Positions 39,154 through 47,277 of a DNA stretch of 64,000 nt are shown in pieces. Position 1 is the first letter of the stretch, and every line of letters begins with the position of its first letter. The stretch is taken from assembly GCF_014656055.1 (NCBI RefSeq), contig NZ_BNBR01000009.1, positions 291,481 to 355,480 on the forward strand, in the 5' to 3' direction. The position numbers and the translations under genes were made by a program. This DNA is from Streptomyces griseosporeus (GTDB lineage: Bacteria; Actinomycetota; Actinomycetes; Streptomycetales; Streptomycetaceae). The notes below the pieces were generated by a model. The model saw nothing but the letters and a program-made list of their open reading frames with translations, ran no database searches and had not been told where the DNA came from.

Positions 39154-40340
39154 CCGCCGCCCCCCTCACCGGACTGCGTGTCCTCGACCTCGCCACGCTG
39201 TTCGCCGGGCCCATGGCCGCCACGCTGCTCGGCGACTTCGGCGCGGAGGTCGTCAAGGTCGAGCACCCGTCCAGACCCGACCCCTCACGCGGGCACGGCC
39301 CGGCCAAGGACGGCATCGGCCTGTGGTGGAAGGTCCTCGGCCGCAACAAGCGCGCCATCACCCTGGACCTGTCCCGGCCCGGCGGCCGGGACACCCTGCT
39401 GCGGCTGGCGGCCGGCGCCGACGTCGTCATCGAGAACTTCCGCCCCGGCACCCTGGAGAAGTGGGGCCTGGGCTGGCCGCAGCTGTCCGCGGCCAACCCG
39501 GGCCTCGTCCTCGCCCGTGTCACCGGCTTCGGCCAGTTCGGGCCGTGCGCCCACCGCCCCGGCTTCGGCACCCTCGCCGAGGCGCTGAGCGGCTTCGCCG
39601 CGGTCACCGGGGAACCCGACGCGCCCCCGACGCTGCCGCCGTTCGGGCTGGCCGACTCCATCGCGGGCCTCGCGACGGCGTACGCCGTGCTGACCGCGCT
39701 CACGGCCCGCGCGCACACCGGGCGCGGCCAGGTCGTCGACCTCGCCCTCATCGAGCCGATCCTGGCCGTCCTCGGCCCCCAGCTCACCTGGTACGACCAG
39801 CTCGGTCACGTCCAGGAACGCACCGGCAACCGCTCCGCCAACAACGCCCCGCGCAACACCTACCGCACCGCCGACGGCACCTGGGTGGCCGTCTCCACCT
39901 CGGCCCAGTCCGTGGCCGAGCGCGTGATGCGGCTGGTCGGCCGGCCCGACCTGATCGACGAACCCTGGTTCGCCACCGGCGCCGAGCGCGCCCGTCACGC
40001 CGACGTCCTCGACCCGGCGGTCGGCGACTGGATCGCCGCGCGCGGCCGGGACGAGGTGCTGGCCGAGTTCGACAAGGCGGAGGCCGCGATCGCACCCGTG
40101 CAGGACGTACGGGACGTGGTGGCCGACCCGCAGTACCGGGCGCTCGGCACCGTCGCCACCGTCGACGACCCCGACCTCGGCCCGCTGCGCATGCAGAACG
40201 TCCTCTTCCGGCTCTCCGACACCCCCGGCGCGATCCGCTGGGCCGGCCGGGCGCACGGCGCGGACACCGAGGCCGTCCTGGCCGAGCTGGGCCTGAGCGC
40301 GGCGGACGTGGCGGCACTGCGCGCGGAGGGCGCGGTATGA
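39150..40340 (+). CDS. CaiB/BaiF (class III) CoA-transferase
   Basis: A 396-aa enzyme that moves CoA between carboxylic acids. Typical segments are VLDLATLFAGPMAATLLGDFGAEVVKVE at the N-terminus, GRNKRAITLDLSRPGGRD, and GRGQVVDLALIEPIL, which contains the acidic residue corresponding to the catalytic Asp of formyl-CoA transferase. Paired with a CitE-type lyase it would activate an organic acid as its CoA ester before cleavage. Both junctions are ATGA overlaps. Confidence 0.92.
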   Translation: MTAAPLTGLRVLDLATLFAGPMAATLLGDFGAEVVKVEHPSRPDPSRGHGPAKDGIGLWWKVLGRNKRAITLDLSRPGGRDTLLRLAAGADVVIENFRPGTLEKWGLGWPQLSAANPGLVLARVTGFGQFGPCAHRPGFGTLAEALSGFAAVTGEPDAPPTLPPFGLADSIAGLATAYAVLTALTARAHTGRGQVVDLALIEPILAVLGPQLTWYDQLGHVQERTGNRSANNAPRNTYRTADGTWVAVSTSAQSVAERVMRLVGRPDLIDEPWFATGAERARHADVLDPAVGDWIAARGRDEVLAEFDKAEAAIAPVQDVRDVVADPQYRALGTVATVDDPDLGPLRMQNVLFRLSDTPGAIRWAGRAHGADTEAVLAELGLSAADVAALRAEGAV

Positions 40341-41341
40341 CACGGGGGTCCGGGGCGCAGGGGGCGTCCGGTGTGCCGGGGGCGACGGGTGTGCCGGGGG
40401 CGACGGGTGTGCCCCCGGCGACCGGTGTGCCGGGGACATGCGGTGGGCCGACGGCGGCCGGGGCGCCGGGAGCGTCCCGTGTGCCGACGGCGGCCGATGT
40501 GCCGACCGGGTCCGCCACGCCCCCGCTGACCTGGTTGTACGTCCCCGGGGACCGGCCGCGCACGGTGGTGAAGGCGCTGGGGGCCGGCGCCGACGTGGTG
40601 GTGGTCGACCTGGAGGACGCGGTCGCGCCGGACCGCAAGGAGTACGCCCGCGCCGCCACCGCCGAACTGCTCGGCGAGCCGCAGCCGGTGCCCGTCCACG
40701 TCCGCGTCAACGACCTGGACGGCCCGCTCGCCGCCGCCGACCTGGCCGCGGTGGCCGCCCTGCCCGGTGTGTCCGGGCTGCGGCTGCCGAAGGTCACCTC
40801 GCCCGCGCAGATCGTCCGCGTCGCCGAGCGCACGGCCCCCGTCGGCGGCGGGGTGCCCGCCCTGTACGCGCTGCTGGAATCCGCCCTGGGTGTGGAGCTG
40901 GCCCACGCCATCGCCACCGCCCATCCGGCGCTGCGCGGGATCGCCCTCGGCGAGGCCGATCTGCGGGCCGACCTGGGCGTGCGGGACGACGCCGGGCTGG
41001 ACTGGCCGCGCTCCCGGGTGGTCGTCGCGGCGCGGGCGGCCGGGCTGGCCCCTCCCCCGCAGTCGGTGCACCCCGACACCCGCGACCTGGTGGGGCTGGC
41101 GGCGAGCTGTGCGCGGGGCCGCGCCCTGGGCTTCCTGGGCCGCGCGGCGATCCACCCGCGCCAGCTGCCGGTGATCGAGCGCGCCTACCTCCCCACCCGG
41201 GAGGAGATCGAGCAGGCGGAGACGGTGGTGGCGGCGGCTGCCGCCGAGCAGGGCGCCCAGGCCCTGGCGGACGGCCGCTTCGTGGACGAGGCGGTGGTGG
41301 TGGCGGCCCGGCGGACGCTGTCGCTGGCCCACCGCCGCTGA
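40337..41341 (+). CDS. HpcH/HpaI aldolase / citrate lyase beta (CitE)-like lyase
   Basis: A 334-aa protein. Residues ~62-334 form a CitE-like barrel: LTWLYVPGDRPRTVVKAL, the acidic VVVDLEDAVAPDRK, YALLESALGVELA, GEADLRADLG and GRAAIHPRQL. Such enzymes cleave or form malyl-CoA, citramalyl-CoA or similar esters with Mg2+. The first ~60 residues are a collagen-like, Gly/Val/Pro-rich repeat absent from the family. The ATGA overlap supports the 40337 start, though an internal GTG near 40499 could give a conventional product. It is the last gene of the operon. Confidence 0.88.
   Translation: MTRGSGAQGASGVPGATGVPGATGVPPATGVPGTCGGPTAAGAPGASRVPTAADVPTGSATPPLTWLYVPGDRPRTVVKALGAGADVVVVDLEDAVAPDRKEYARAATAELLGEPQPVPVHVRVNDLDGPLAAADLAAVAALPGVSGLRLPKVTSPAQIVRVAERTAPVGGGVPALYALLESALGVELAHAIATAHPALRGIALGEADLRADLGVRDDAGLDWPRSRVVVAARAAGLAPPPQSVHPDTRDLVGLAASCARGRALGFLGRAAIHPRQLPVIERAYLPTREEIEQAETVVAAAAAEQGAQALADGRFVDEAVVVAARRTLSLAHRR
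40353..40442. repeat. 18-bp tandem repeat encoding the lyase N-terminus
   Basis: About five 18-bp units of the form GTGTGCCGGGGGCGACGG, with exact copies at 40371-40388 and 40389-40406 and diverged copies around them, encode the GVPGAT repeat. Copy changes would preserve frame. Confidence 0.85.
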
Positions 41342-41363
41342 GCCGGCCCCGCCCCGCGCACGG

Positions 41364-41397
41364 CGAAGGGCGCCCGGAAAGCCCCGGGCGCCCTTCG
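41364..41397. terminator. Bidirectional terminator after the lyase gene and lgt
   Basis: CGAAGGGCGCCCGG (41364-41377) pairs perfectly with CCGGGCGCCCTTCG (41384-41397) around a 6-nt loop, between convergent genes. Confidence 0.9.
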
Positions 41398-41427
41398 TCA
41401 CCGTGGATCCGGCGGTGGATCCGGCGG

Positions 41428-42450
41428 TCAGCTCTTCTTGGCCGACTCGGCCTCGTCCCGCGCCTCACCGCTGCCGGCCGCGACCGCGTCCGCGGTGCCG
41501 GCTCCGGCCTCGTCGGGCTCGGACCCGGCCTTGCCGGCGGGCTTGTCCTCGGCGTCCTCGGCACCGTCGGCCCCGCGCGCGTCGGAAGCCTCGGAGGCAG
41601 CCTCGGCGGGCTCCGTGCCGGTCGCGTCGTCGGAGGCGCCGGGCTCGACCACGGCCTCGCGGCCGGGCCGCTTCTTCGCCGACACCACCATGTACAGCAC
41701 CGCCAGCAGGAACACGACCAGCGCGGTCCAGTTGTTCAGCCGCAGGCCGAGGATGTGGTGGGCGTCGTCGACGCGCATGTACTCGATCCAGAAGCGGCCC
41801 GCGCAGTACGCCGCGACGTACAGCGCGAACGCCCGGCCGTGGCCCAGCTTGAAGCGGCGGTCGGCCCAGATGACGAGCAGGGCGACGCCGACGCACCACA
41901 GCGACTCGTACAGGAACGTCGGGTGGTAGAAGCCGGGCACCCGGCCGTCCGCGGACGAGGTGATGCGCAGTGCCCAGGGCAGGTCCGTCTCCCGGCCGTA
42001 CAGCTCCTGGTTGAACCAGTTGCCCCAGCGGCCGATCGCCTGCGCGAAGGCGATGCCGGGCGCGACGGCGTCGGCGTACGCCGGCATCGGGATGCCGCGG
42101 CGCCGGCAGCCGATCCAGGCACCCAGCGCGCCGAGCGCGATGGCGCCCCAGATGCCGAGGCCGCCCTCCCAGATCTTGAAGGCGTCCACCCAGTCACGGC
42201 CCTCGCTGAAGTACAGCTCGTAGTCCGTGATCACGTGGTAGAGCCGGCCGCCGACCAGGCCGAAGGGGACGGCCCAGACCGCGATGTCGGCCACCGTGCC
42301 GGCCCGCCCGCCCCGGGCGATCCAGCGCTTGTTGCCGAGCCAGACGGCAACGAAGACGCCGATGATGATGCAGAAGGCATAGCCGCGCAGCGGAATGGGC
42401 CCGAGGTACAGCACCCCGCGCGACGGGCTGGGAATGTAGGCAAGTTCCAT
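41428..42450 (-). CDS. lgt: Prolipoprotein diacylglyceryl transferase
   Basis: A 340-aa membrane enzyme that attaches diacylglycerol to the lipobox cysteine of prolipoproteins. The Lgt signature is GRWGNWFNQELYG, with VVGGRLYHVITDYELY-like and YHPTFLYESLWCVG segments and about seven membrane helices. The last ~75 residues are an acidic, Ala/Glu/Asp-rich cytoplasmic tail of the kind often seen in Streptomyces Lgt. It would process the solute-binding lipoprotein encoded earlier in this window, among many others. Confidence 0.96.
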   Translation of the reverse strand: MELAYIPSPSRGVLYLGPIPLRGYAFCIIIGVFVAVWLGNKRWIARGGRAGTVADIAVWAVPFGLVGGRLYHVITDYELYFSEGRDWVDAFKIWEGGLGIWGAIALGALGAWIGCRRRGIPMPAYADAVAPGIAFAQAIGRWGNWFNQELYGRETDLPWALRITSSADGRVPGFYHPTFLYESLWCVGVALLVIWADRRFKLGHGRAFALYVAAYCAGRFWIEYMRVDDAHHILGLRLNNWTALVVFLLAVLYMVVSAKKRPGREAVVEPGASDDATGTEPAEAASEASDARGADGAEDAEDKPAGKAGSEPDEAGAGTADAVAAGSGEARDEAESAKKS

Positions 42451-42545
42451 GGCAAGGTCGACGCTACCGTGCCGGGCCGGACCCACGGCGGGCAGCCCGG
42501 CTACGGGTCCATAACGGGGCGGTGAGAAAACCCCGGCCCGGCGCC

Positions 42546-43319
42546 TTACCCCTTGGCCGTCTCCTGCACCATCTGCTTCAGCTTCGCCGGGGTCATCGAC
42601 GGGACGTCCTGGAGGTTCTTGCCGTTGAGCAGGACCGTGGGCGTGCCGCCGAAGCCGCTCTTGGTGAAGGCCTGCGCGGACTTGGCGACCCAGCTGTCGT
42701 GCTTGCCGTCCTCGACGCAAGCGCGGAAGGCGGGCGTGTCGAGGCCGTCGACCTTCTTGGCCAGGTCCAGCAGGGTCTTGGTGTCGGCGAAGGCGTCGTC
42801 CGTCTCCTCCGGCTGGTTCTCGTACAGCACGTCGTGGTACGGGGTGAACTTCCCGGCGTCCTGGGCGCACGCGGCCGCGTTGGCCGCCGTGCGGGAGCCG
42901 GAGCCGCGCATATTGCCGTCGATGATCGTGGCCAGGTGGTACTCGGCCTTCAGCAGGCCCGCGCCGGTCAGCTCGTGGATGGTGCTGCGGTACGCCGTCT
43001 CGAAGGCCTTGCAGGCCGGGCAGCGGAAGTCCTCCCAGATGACCAGGGTGGACTTGGCGCTGTCCTTGCCGACCGGGATGGCCAGGGCATCCTGCCCGGC
43101 GGCCCCGGAGGGCGCGACGACCTTGCCCGCGGAGTCACCGCTGTCCTTGCCGGAGTTCGCGGCGACGATGCCGATCACCGCGGCCAGGCCGAGGACGCAC
43201 ACGACGGTCGCGCCCACGATCAGTGCCCGCCGCCGCTTCTCGGCGGCCTTCTGCTTCTCGCGCTCCGCCGCCAGCCGCTCCCGGGCGCTGCGCTTTCCCT
43301 CTCGGTTCTTCTCGCTCAC
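42546..43319 (-). CDS. Membrane-anchored DsbA-like thiol-disulfide protein
   Basis: A 257-aa protein starting at GTG. A highly charged cytoplasmic N-terminus (~30 residues) precedes one transmembrane helix (ALIVGATVVCVLGLAAVIGIV) and an extracytoplasmic thioredoxin-fold domain with the redox motif CPAC (WEDFRCPACKAFE), an inserted helical domain, and the cis-Pro region GGTPTVLLNG. Two more Cys residues (AAACAQDAG and RACVEDG) may form a structural disulfide. It likely oxidises or reduces exported proteins. It lies between the trpA terminator and lgt. Confidence 0.92.
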   Translation of the reverse strand: MSEKNREGKRSARERLAAEREKQKAAEKRRRALIVGATVVCVLGLAAVIGIVAANSGKDSGDSAGKVVAPSGAAGQDALAIPVGKDSAKSTLVIWEDFRCPACKAFETAYRSTIHELTGAGLLKAEYHLATIIDGNMRGSGSRTAANAAACAQDAGKFTPYHDVLYENQPEETDDAFADTKTLLDLAKKVDGLDTPAFRACVEDGKHDSWVAKSAQAFTKSGFGGTPTVLLNGKNLQDVPSMTPAKLKQMVQETAKG

Positions 43320-43333
43320 ACCCCGGAAACGAA

Positions 43334-43360
43334 CCGGGGAGGCGCGGCGCGCCTCCCCGG
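43334..43360 (-). terminator. Terminator of the trpCMBA operon
   Basis: CCGGGGAGGCG (43334-43344) pairs perfectly with CGCCTCCCCGG (43350-43360) around a 5-nt loop. It lies downstream of the trpA stop and just before the DsbA-like gene. Confidence 0.8.
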
Positions 43361-43418
43361 CGACAGGTCCACCCGTTCGAGTGACCTGCCAGGAAATGCC
43401 CCGGAAGGTTCCGGTCCG

Positions 43419-44237
43419 TCAGGCCTGTCCGCGCACGCCCTTCGCCAGCTCGCCCGCGAGCTCGCGGACGGCTTCGAGGCCGGCCGCGTGGTCGGGCGCG
43501 TCCAGCATCCGCTTGACGAAGGCCGAGCCGACGATCACGCCGTCGGCGAAGCCGGCGACCTCGGCGGCCTGGGCCGCGTTGGAGACGCCGAGGCCGACGC
43601 AGACGGGCAGGGCGGTGCCGGTGGCCCGGGTGCGCTCGACGAGGTCCTGGGCCTGCGCGCCGACCGACTCACGGGTGCCGGTGACGCCCATCAGCGAGGC
43701 GGCGTAGACGAAGCCGCTGCCCGCCGCGGTGATCTCGGCGAGCCGTGCGTTCTTGCTGCTGGGCGCCACGACGAACACGGTCGCCAGGCCGTGCTTCTCG
43801 GCGTGCTCCCGCCACAGCGCGGACTCCTGCACGGGCAGGTCGGGCAGGATGCAGCCCGCGCCGCCCGCCTCGGCCAGCTCGGCGGTGAACCGCTCGACGC
43901 CGTAGCGGTCGATGGGGTTCCAGTACGTCATGACGAGGACGGGCTTGCCGGTGGCCGTGTGGGCCTCGCGCACCGTCCGCATGACGTCGGCGATCCGCAC
44001 GCCGCCGCGCAGCGCGATGTCGTCGGCGGTCTGGATGACCGGGCCGTCGAGGACGGGGTCGCTGTGCGGCAGGCCGACCTCGACGACGTCGGCGCCGCCG
44101 TCGAAGGCGGCCTTGATCGCGTCGATGCCGCCGTCGACGGTCGGGAAGCCGGCCGGCAGGTAGGCGATGAGGGCGGAGCGGCCCTCGGCCTTCGCCGCGG
44201 CGAGCGTGTCCGACAGCAGCTGGATGTTCCCGCTCAC
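43419..44237 (-). CDS. trpA: Tryptophan synthase alpha subunit
   Basis: A 272-aa TIM barrel that cleaves indole-3-glycerol phosphate to indole and glyceraldehyde-3-phosphate. The catalytic Glu is in VVEVGLPHSDPVLDGPVIQ and the second catalytic Asp follows in the same segment. The phosphate-binding GVIVGSAFV is present. The GTG start overlaps the trpB stop by 4 nt (GTGA), giving the coupled order trpB-trpA for the alpha2-beta2 complex. Confidence 0.97.
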   Translation of the reverse strand: MSGNIQLLSDTLAAAKAEGRSALIAYLPAGFPTVDGGIDAIKAAFDGGADVVEVGLPHSDPVLDGPVIQTADDIALRGGVRIADVMRTVREAHTATGKPVLVMTYWNPIDRYGVERFTAELAEAGGAGCILPDLPVQESALWREHAEKHGLATVFVVAPSSKNARLAEITAAGSGFVYAASLMGVTGTRESVGAQAQDLVERTRATGTALPVCVGLGVSNAAQAAEVAGFADGVIVGSAFVKRMLDAPDHAAGLEAVRELAGELAKGVRGQA

Positions 44238-45517
44238 TTGGCGTCCCCCTCGATCTCCGCCGTGTCGGCCTCGTTCGCCGCCACCTCCGCGTCGGTGTCG
44301 TACAGCCCGAAGTAGCGCGCGGCGGTGTCCATGTCCTTGTCGCCGCGGCCGGACAGGTTGACCACGATCAGCCCGTCCTCGCCGAGTTCCCGGCCGACCT
44401 CCAGGGCGCCGGCCAGCGCGTGCGCGCTCTCGATGGCCGGGATGATGCCCTCGGTGCGCGACAGCAGGCGCAGCGCCTGCATCGCGGCGTCGTCGGTGAC
44501 CGCGCGGTACTCGCCGCGGCCGGAGTCCTTGAGGTAGGAGTGCTCCGGGCCGATGCCGGGGTAGTCCAGTCCGGCGGAGATGGAGTAAGGCTCGGTGATC
44601 TGGCCCTCGTCGTCCTGGAGGACGTAGGAGCGCGAGCCGTGCAGGATGCCGGGCTCGCCCGCGGTCAGGGTGGCCGCGTGCTCGCCGGTCTCGATGCCGT
44701 GGCCGGCCGGCTCGCAGCCGATGAGGCGGACGCCCTCGTCGGGGATGAAGGCGTGGAAGAGGCCGATGGCGTTGGAGCCGCCGCCGACACAGGCGATCGC
44801 CGCGTCGGGCAGCCGGCCCGCCCGCTCCAGCAGCTGGCGGCGGGCCTCCACGCCGATGACGCGGTGGAAGTCGCGGACCATCGCCGGGAAGGGGTGCGGG
44901 CCGGCGACGGTGCCGAACAGGTAGTGGGTGTGGTCGACGTTGGCGACCCAGTCGCGGAACGCCTCGTTGATGGCGTCCTTCAGGGTGCGGCTGCCGGACT
45001 TCACGGCGACGACCTCGGCGCCCAGCATGCGCATGCGGGCGACGTTGAGGGCCTGCCGCTGGGTGTCGATCTCACCCATGTAGATCGTGCAGTCGAGGCC
45101 GAACAGCGCGCAGGCGGTGGCGGTGGCGACGCCGTGCTGGCCGGCGCCGGTCTCCGCGATGACGCGGGTCTTGCCCATGCGCTTGGTGAGCAGGGCCTGG
45201 CCGAGCACGTTGTTGATCTTGTGGGAGCCGGTGTGGTTGAGGTCCTCGCGCTTGAGGAACACGCGGCAGCCTCCGGCGTGTTCGGCGAAGCGGGGGACCT
45301 CTGTCAGGGCTGACGGGCGGCCGGTGTAGTTGACCAGGAGGTCGTCGAGTTCCCTGGCGAACTCGGGGTCGTTCTTGGCCTTGTCGTACTCGACGGCCAC
45401 CTCGTCCACGGCGGCGACGAGGGCCTCCGGGATGAACTTGCCGCCGAAGGCGCCGAAGTAGCCCTCGGCGCTGGGGACCTGACCCTCCGGGTCAGGGATG
45501 AAGAAATTGCTGGGCAT
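44234..45517 (-). CDS. trpB: Tryptophan synthase beta subunit
   Basis: A 427-aa PLP enzyme joining indole with serine. The Schiff-base Lys is in LNHTGSHKINN, the catalytic Glu region is AETGAGQHG, and the phosphate loop is GGGSNAIG. The ATG at 45517 has GTGAGG 7 nt upstream. It follows trpM and precedes trpA in the same operon. The acidic C-terminal tail (NEADTAEIEG) is unremarkable. Confidence 0.97.
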   Translation of the reverse strand: MPSNFFIPDPEGQVPSAEGYFGAFGGKFIPEALVAAVDEVAVEYDKAKNDPEFARELDDLLVNYTGRPSALTEVPRFAEHAGGCRVFLKREDLNHTGSHKINNVLGQALLTKRMGKTRVIAETGAGQHGVATATACALFGLDCTIYMGEIDTQRQALNVARMRMLGAEVVAVKSGSRTLKDAINEAFRDWVANVDHTHYLFGTVAGPHPFPAMVRDFHRVIGVEARRQLLERAGRLPDAAIACVGGGSNAIGLFHAFIPDEGVRLIGCEPAGHGIETGEHAATLTAGEPGILHGSRSYVLQDDEGQITEPYSISAGLDYPGIGPEHSYLKDSGRGEYRAVTDDAAMQALRLLSRTEGIIPAIESAHALAGALEVGRELGEDGLIVVNLSGRGDKDMDTAARYFGLYDTDAEVAANEADTAEIEGDAK

Positions 45518-45586
45518 GCCAGAACCTCACGGTGAGTGCGTGGAGAAAACACTGATCGCCGTGGGGGCGGAGCCTGTCGTGCGACC

Positions 45587-45799
45587 TCAGGCCGGATGTG
45601 GCTGGTCGCGCAGTTCCCCGCGCCCCTGGGGGGCGCGCTGCCATCGACGGCCGTTGACCTGCCCGGGCTCGTCTCCGATGACGTAACGGACCCTGCGGCC
45701 GTGCACCCTGCGGGCGGGCGCGCGGCAGCCCCGGGGCCGGCAGCCGCGCGCGAGGCGGGCGTACGGGTCCCGGGCTGTCAGAGTGGTCCGGAAAGTCAT
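45587..45799 (-). CDS. trpM: TrpM-like small protein of the trp operon
   Basis: A 70-aa Arg-rich basic protein lying between trpC and trpB in the same direction, 21 nt after the trpC stop. Position, size and composition match TrpM (TrpX) of S. coelicolor, described as a modulator of tryptophan biosynthesis and differentiation. No catalytic motif is visible. The last ~16 residues (QRAPQGRGELRDQPHPA) are encoded by a repeat sequence also found in noncoding DNA at 61057-61079, so the C-terminus may be a late addition. Homology assignment rests on context and recall. Confidence 0.7.
   Translation of the reverse strand: MTFRTTLTARDPYARLARGCRPRGCRAPARRVHGRRVRYVIGDEPGQVNGRRWQRAPQGRGELRDQPHPA
45606..45628. 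repeat. Dispersed repeat, copy A (inside trpM)
   Basis: The 23-bp sequence containing CGCGCAGTTCCCCGCGCCCC is identical to 61057-61079 in the YbaK-downstream region. I recall it as a common dispersed sequence in Streptomyces chromosomes. Here it lies within the trpM frame, in antisense orientation. Confidence 0.8.
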
Positions 45800-45820
45800 C
45801 GCACTCAGCCTAGCGGGTGA

Positions 45821-46630
45821 TCAGCCCCGGCCGTGGCGCAGTGCCGGGTGTTCGCCTGCGGCCACCAGGTCGGCCACCGCCGCCTTGGGGTCCTTGCCGG
45901 TGACCAGGGACTCGCCGACCAGGACGGCGTCGGCGCCGGCGTTGGCGTAGGCGATCAGGTCGTGCGGGCCGCGGACGCCGGACTCGGCGATCTTGACGAT
46001 GTGGTCGGGGATCTCCGGCGCGACGCGCTCGAAGGTGCCGCGGTCGACCTCCAGCGTCTTGAGGTTGCGCGCGTTGACGCCGATGACCTTGGCGCCCGCG
46101 TCGACGGCACGCTCGACCTCGTCCTCGTCGTGCACCTCGACGAGCGGGGTCAGGCCGATGGAGACGGCCCGCTCGATCAGCGACTCCAGGGCCGGCTGGT
46201 CGAGGGCGGCGACGATCAGCAGCGCGAGGTCGGCGCCGTACGCCCGGGCCTCCCACAGCTGGTACGACGTGACGATGAAGTCCTTGCGCAGCACCGGGAT
46301 GTCCACCCGGGAGCGCACGGCCTCCAGGTCGGCGAGGGAGCCGCCGAAGCGGCGCTGTTCGGTCAGCACGGAGATGACGGCGGCGCCGCCCGCCTCGTAG
46401 TCGGCGGCGAGGCCGGCCGGGTCGGCGATCGCGGCGAGGGCGCCCTTGGACGGGCTGGAGCGCTTGACCTCGCAGATCACCCGCACGCCGTCGCCGCGCA
46501 GCGCGGCGACGCCGTCCTTGGCCGCGGGAGCCTTGGCCGCGCGCTCCTTGAGCTCGTCGAGGCTGACGCGTGCCTGCCGCTCCGAGAGGTCGGCACGGAC
46601 TCCGTCGATGATCTCGTCGAGCACACTCAC
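45821..46630 (-). CDS. trpC: Indole-3-glycerol-phosphate synthase
   Basis: A 269-aa TIM barrel enzyme. The catalytic Lys lies in CEVKRSSPSKGAL, further conserved parts are VLRKDFIVTSYQLWEARAYGADL, LVEVHDEDEVERAV and IGVNARNLKTLEV. It closes the indole ring from CdRP. GTG 46630 (VSVLDEIIDGV) is chosen over upstream frames because a G-rich site (GGAAGGGGG) precedes it and the family begins there. No trpF is fused or adjacent; the preceding isomerisation depends on PriA in the his operon. Confidence 0.96.
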   Translation of the reverse strand: MSVLDEIIDGVRADLSERQARVSLDELKERAAKAPAAKDGVAALRGDGVRVICEVKRSSPSKGALAAIADPAGLAADYEAGGAAVISVLTEQRRFGGSLADLEAVRSRVDIPVLRKDFIVTSYQLWEARAYGADLALLIVAALDQPALESLIERAVSIGLTPLVEVHDEDEVERAVDAGAKVIGVNARNLKTLEVDRGTFERVAPEIPDHIVKIAESGVRGPHDLIAYANAGADAVLVGESLVTGKDPKAAVADLVAAGEHPALRHGRG

Positions 46631-46750
46631 GCGAGCGGCCCCCTTCCGGACGGTTGGAAACCCAATGGTCACTGCGATGGTATCCGGAGGAGGGCGCAGG
46701 CCTCGCATCCGGTTGACGCCGGTCCCACTACCTGGACATTCCGTCCCGCC

Positions 46751-47197
46751 TCACGGATGGAGCCAGCCGCCGAACGGCAGGTTCCGCACGACCGTGAAGA
46801 CCAGCAGCAACGCCCCGAGCGTCCACAGCGGCGCCGGGCGCAGGTCGATCCGCAGCGGGCGGCCGCGGACCGCGCGGACCACCCAGACGGTCCACACGAG
46901 GGCGAAGACGAGGTAGCCGGCGACGGCGACCGCGTTGGCGTGCAGCGCGGTGAGCAGGTCGCCGTGGACGAAGGCGTGGGCGCTGCGCAGGCCGCCGCAG
47001 CCGGGGCAGTACAGGCCGGTGGTGCGCAGCAGCGGGCAGACGGGGTAGTGGCCGGGTTCGTTGGGGTCGACCGCCCCGACGTAGGCGAAGGCGGCCGCGA
47101 CGGCCGCGAGGACGGTCACCGGCGCGGCGAGCCGTGTCCGGACGGTGCCCGGTGGGTGGGTCCCTGTGGTCCCGCTGTCGGCGTTCACGTCTGGCAT
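46751..47197 (-). CDS. DUF2752 membrane protein
   Basis: A 148-aa protein with about three transmembrane segments. The DUF2752 hallmark is CPLLRTTGLYCPGCGGLRSAHAFVHGDLLTALHANA, with the Cys-Pro and CPGCG elements. Its molecular function is not established. It sits between the trpE-side genes and trpC, behind the strong 47223-47264 terminator, so it likely has its own promoter. Start ATG 47197 (MPDVNADSG) is preferred over the longer frame, which begins in the terminator. Confidence 0.88.
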   Translation of the reverse strand: MPDVNADSGTTGTHPPGTVRTRLAAPVTVLAAVAAAFAYVGAVDPNEPGHYPVCPLLRTTGLYCPGCGGLRSAHAFVHGDLLTALHANAVAVAGYLVFALVWTVWVVRAVRGRPLRIDLRPAPLWTLGALLLVFTVVRNLPFGGWLHP

Positions 47198-47222
47198 TGT
47201 GCCCGTGCGGGGCCCCGGACGC

Positions 47223-47264
47223 GCGTGAGGGGCGGCCCGGCACGCTCGTGCCCGGCCGCCCCTC
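47223..47264 (-). terminator. Strong terminator after the hisI-trpE transcription unit
   Basis: Two 20-nt arms (47223-47242 and 47245-47264, the first beginning GTGAGGGGCGGCC) are complementary with one mismatch and a 2-nt gap. This is the most stable hairpin seen in the window. It separates the small HGxxPAAW gene from the DUF2752 gene. Confidence 0.9.
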
Positions 47265-47277
47265 ACGGGCGTCGCGG

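Noticed and set aside
45587..45799. Discarding the small frame between trpC and trpB as noise because its end is repeat-derived
   Set aside because: Its position, size, basic character and tight spacing match the known TrpM/TrpX gene, so I kept it with reduced confidence.
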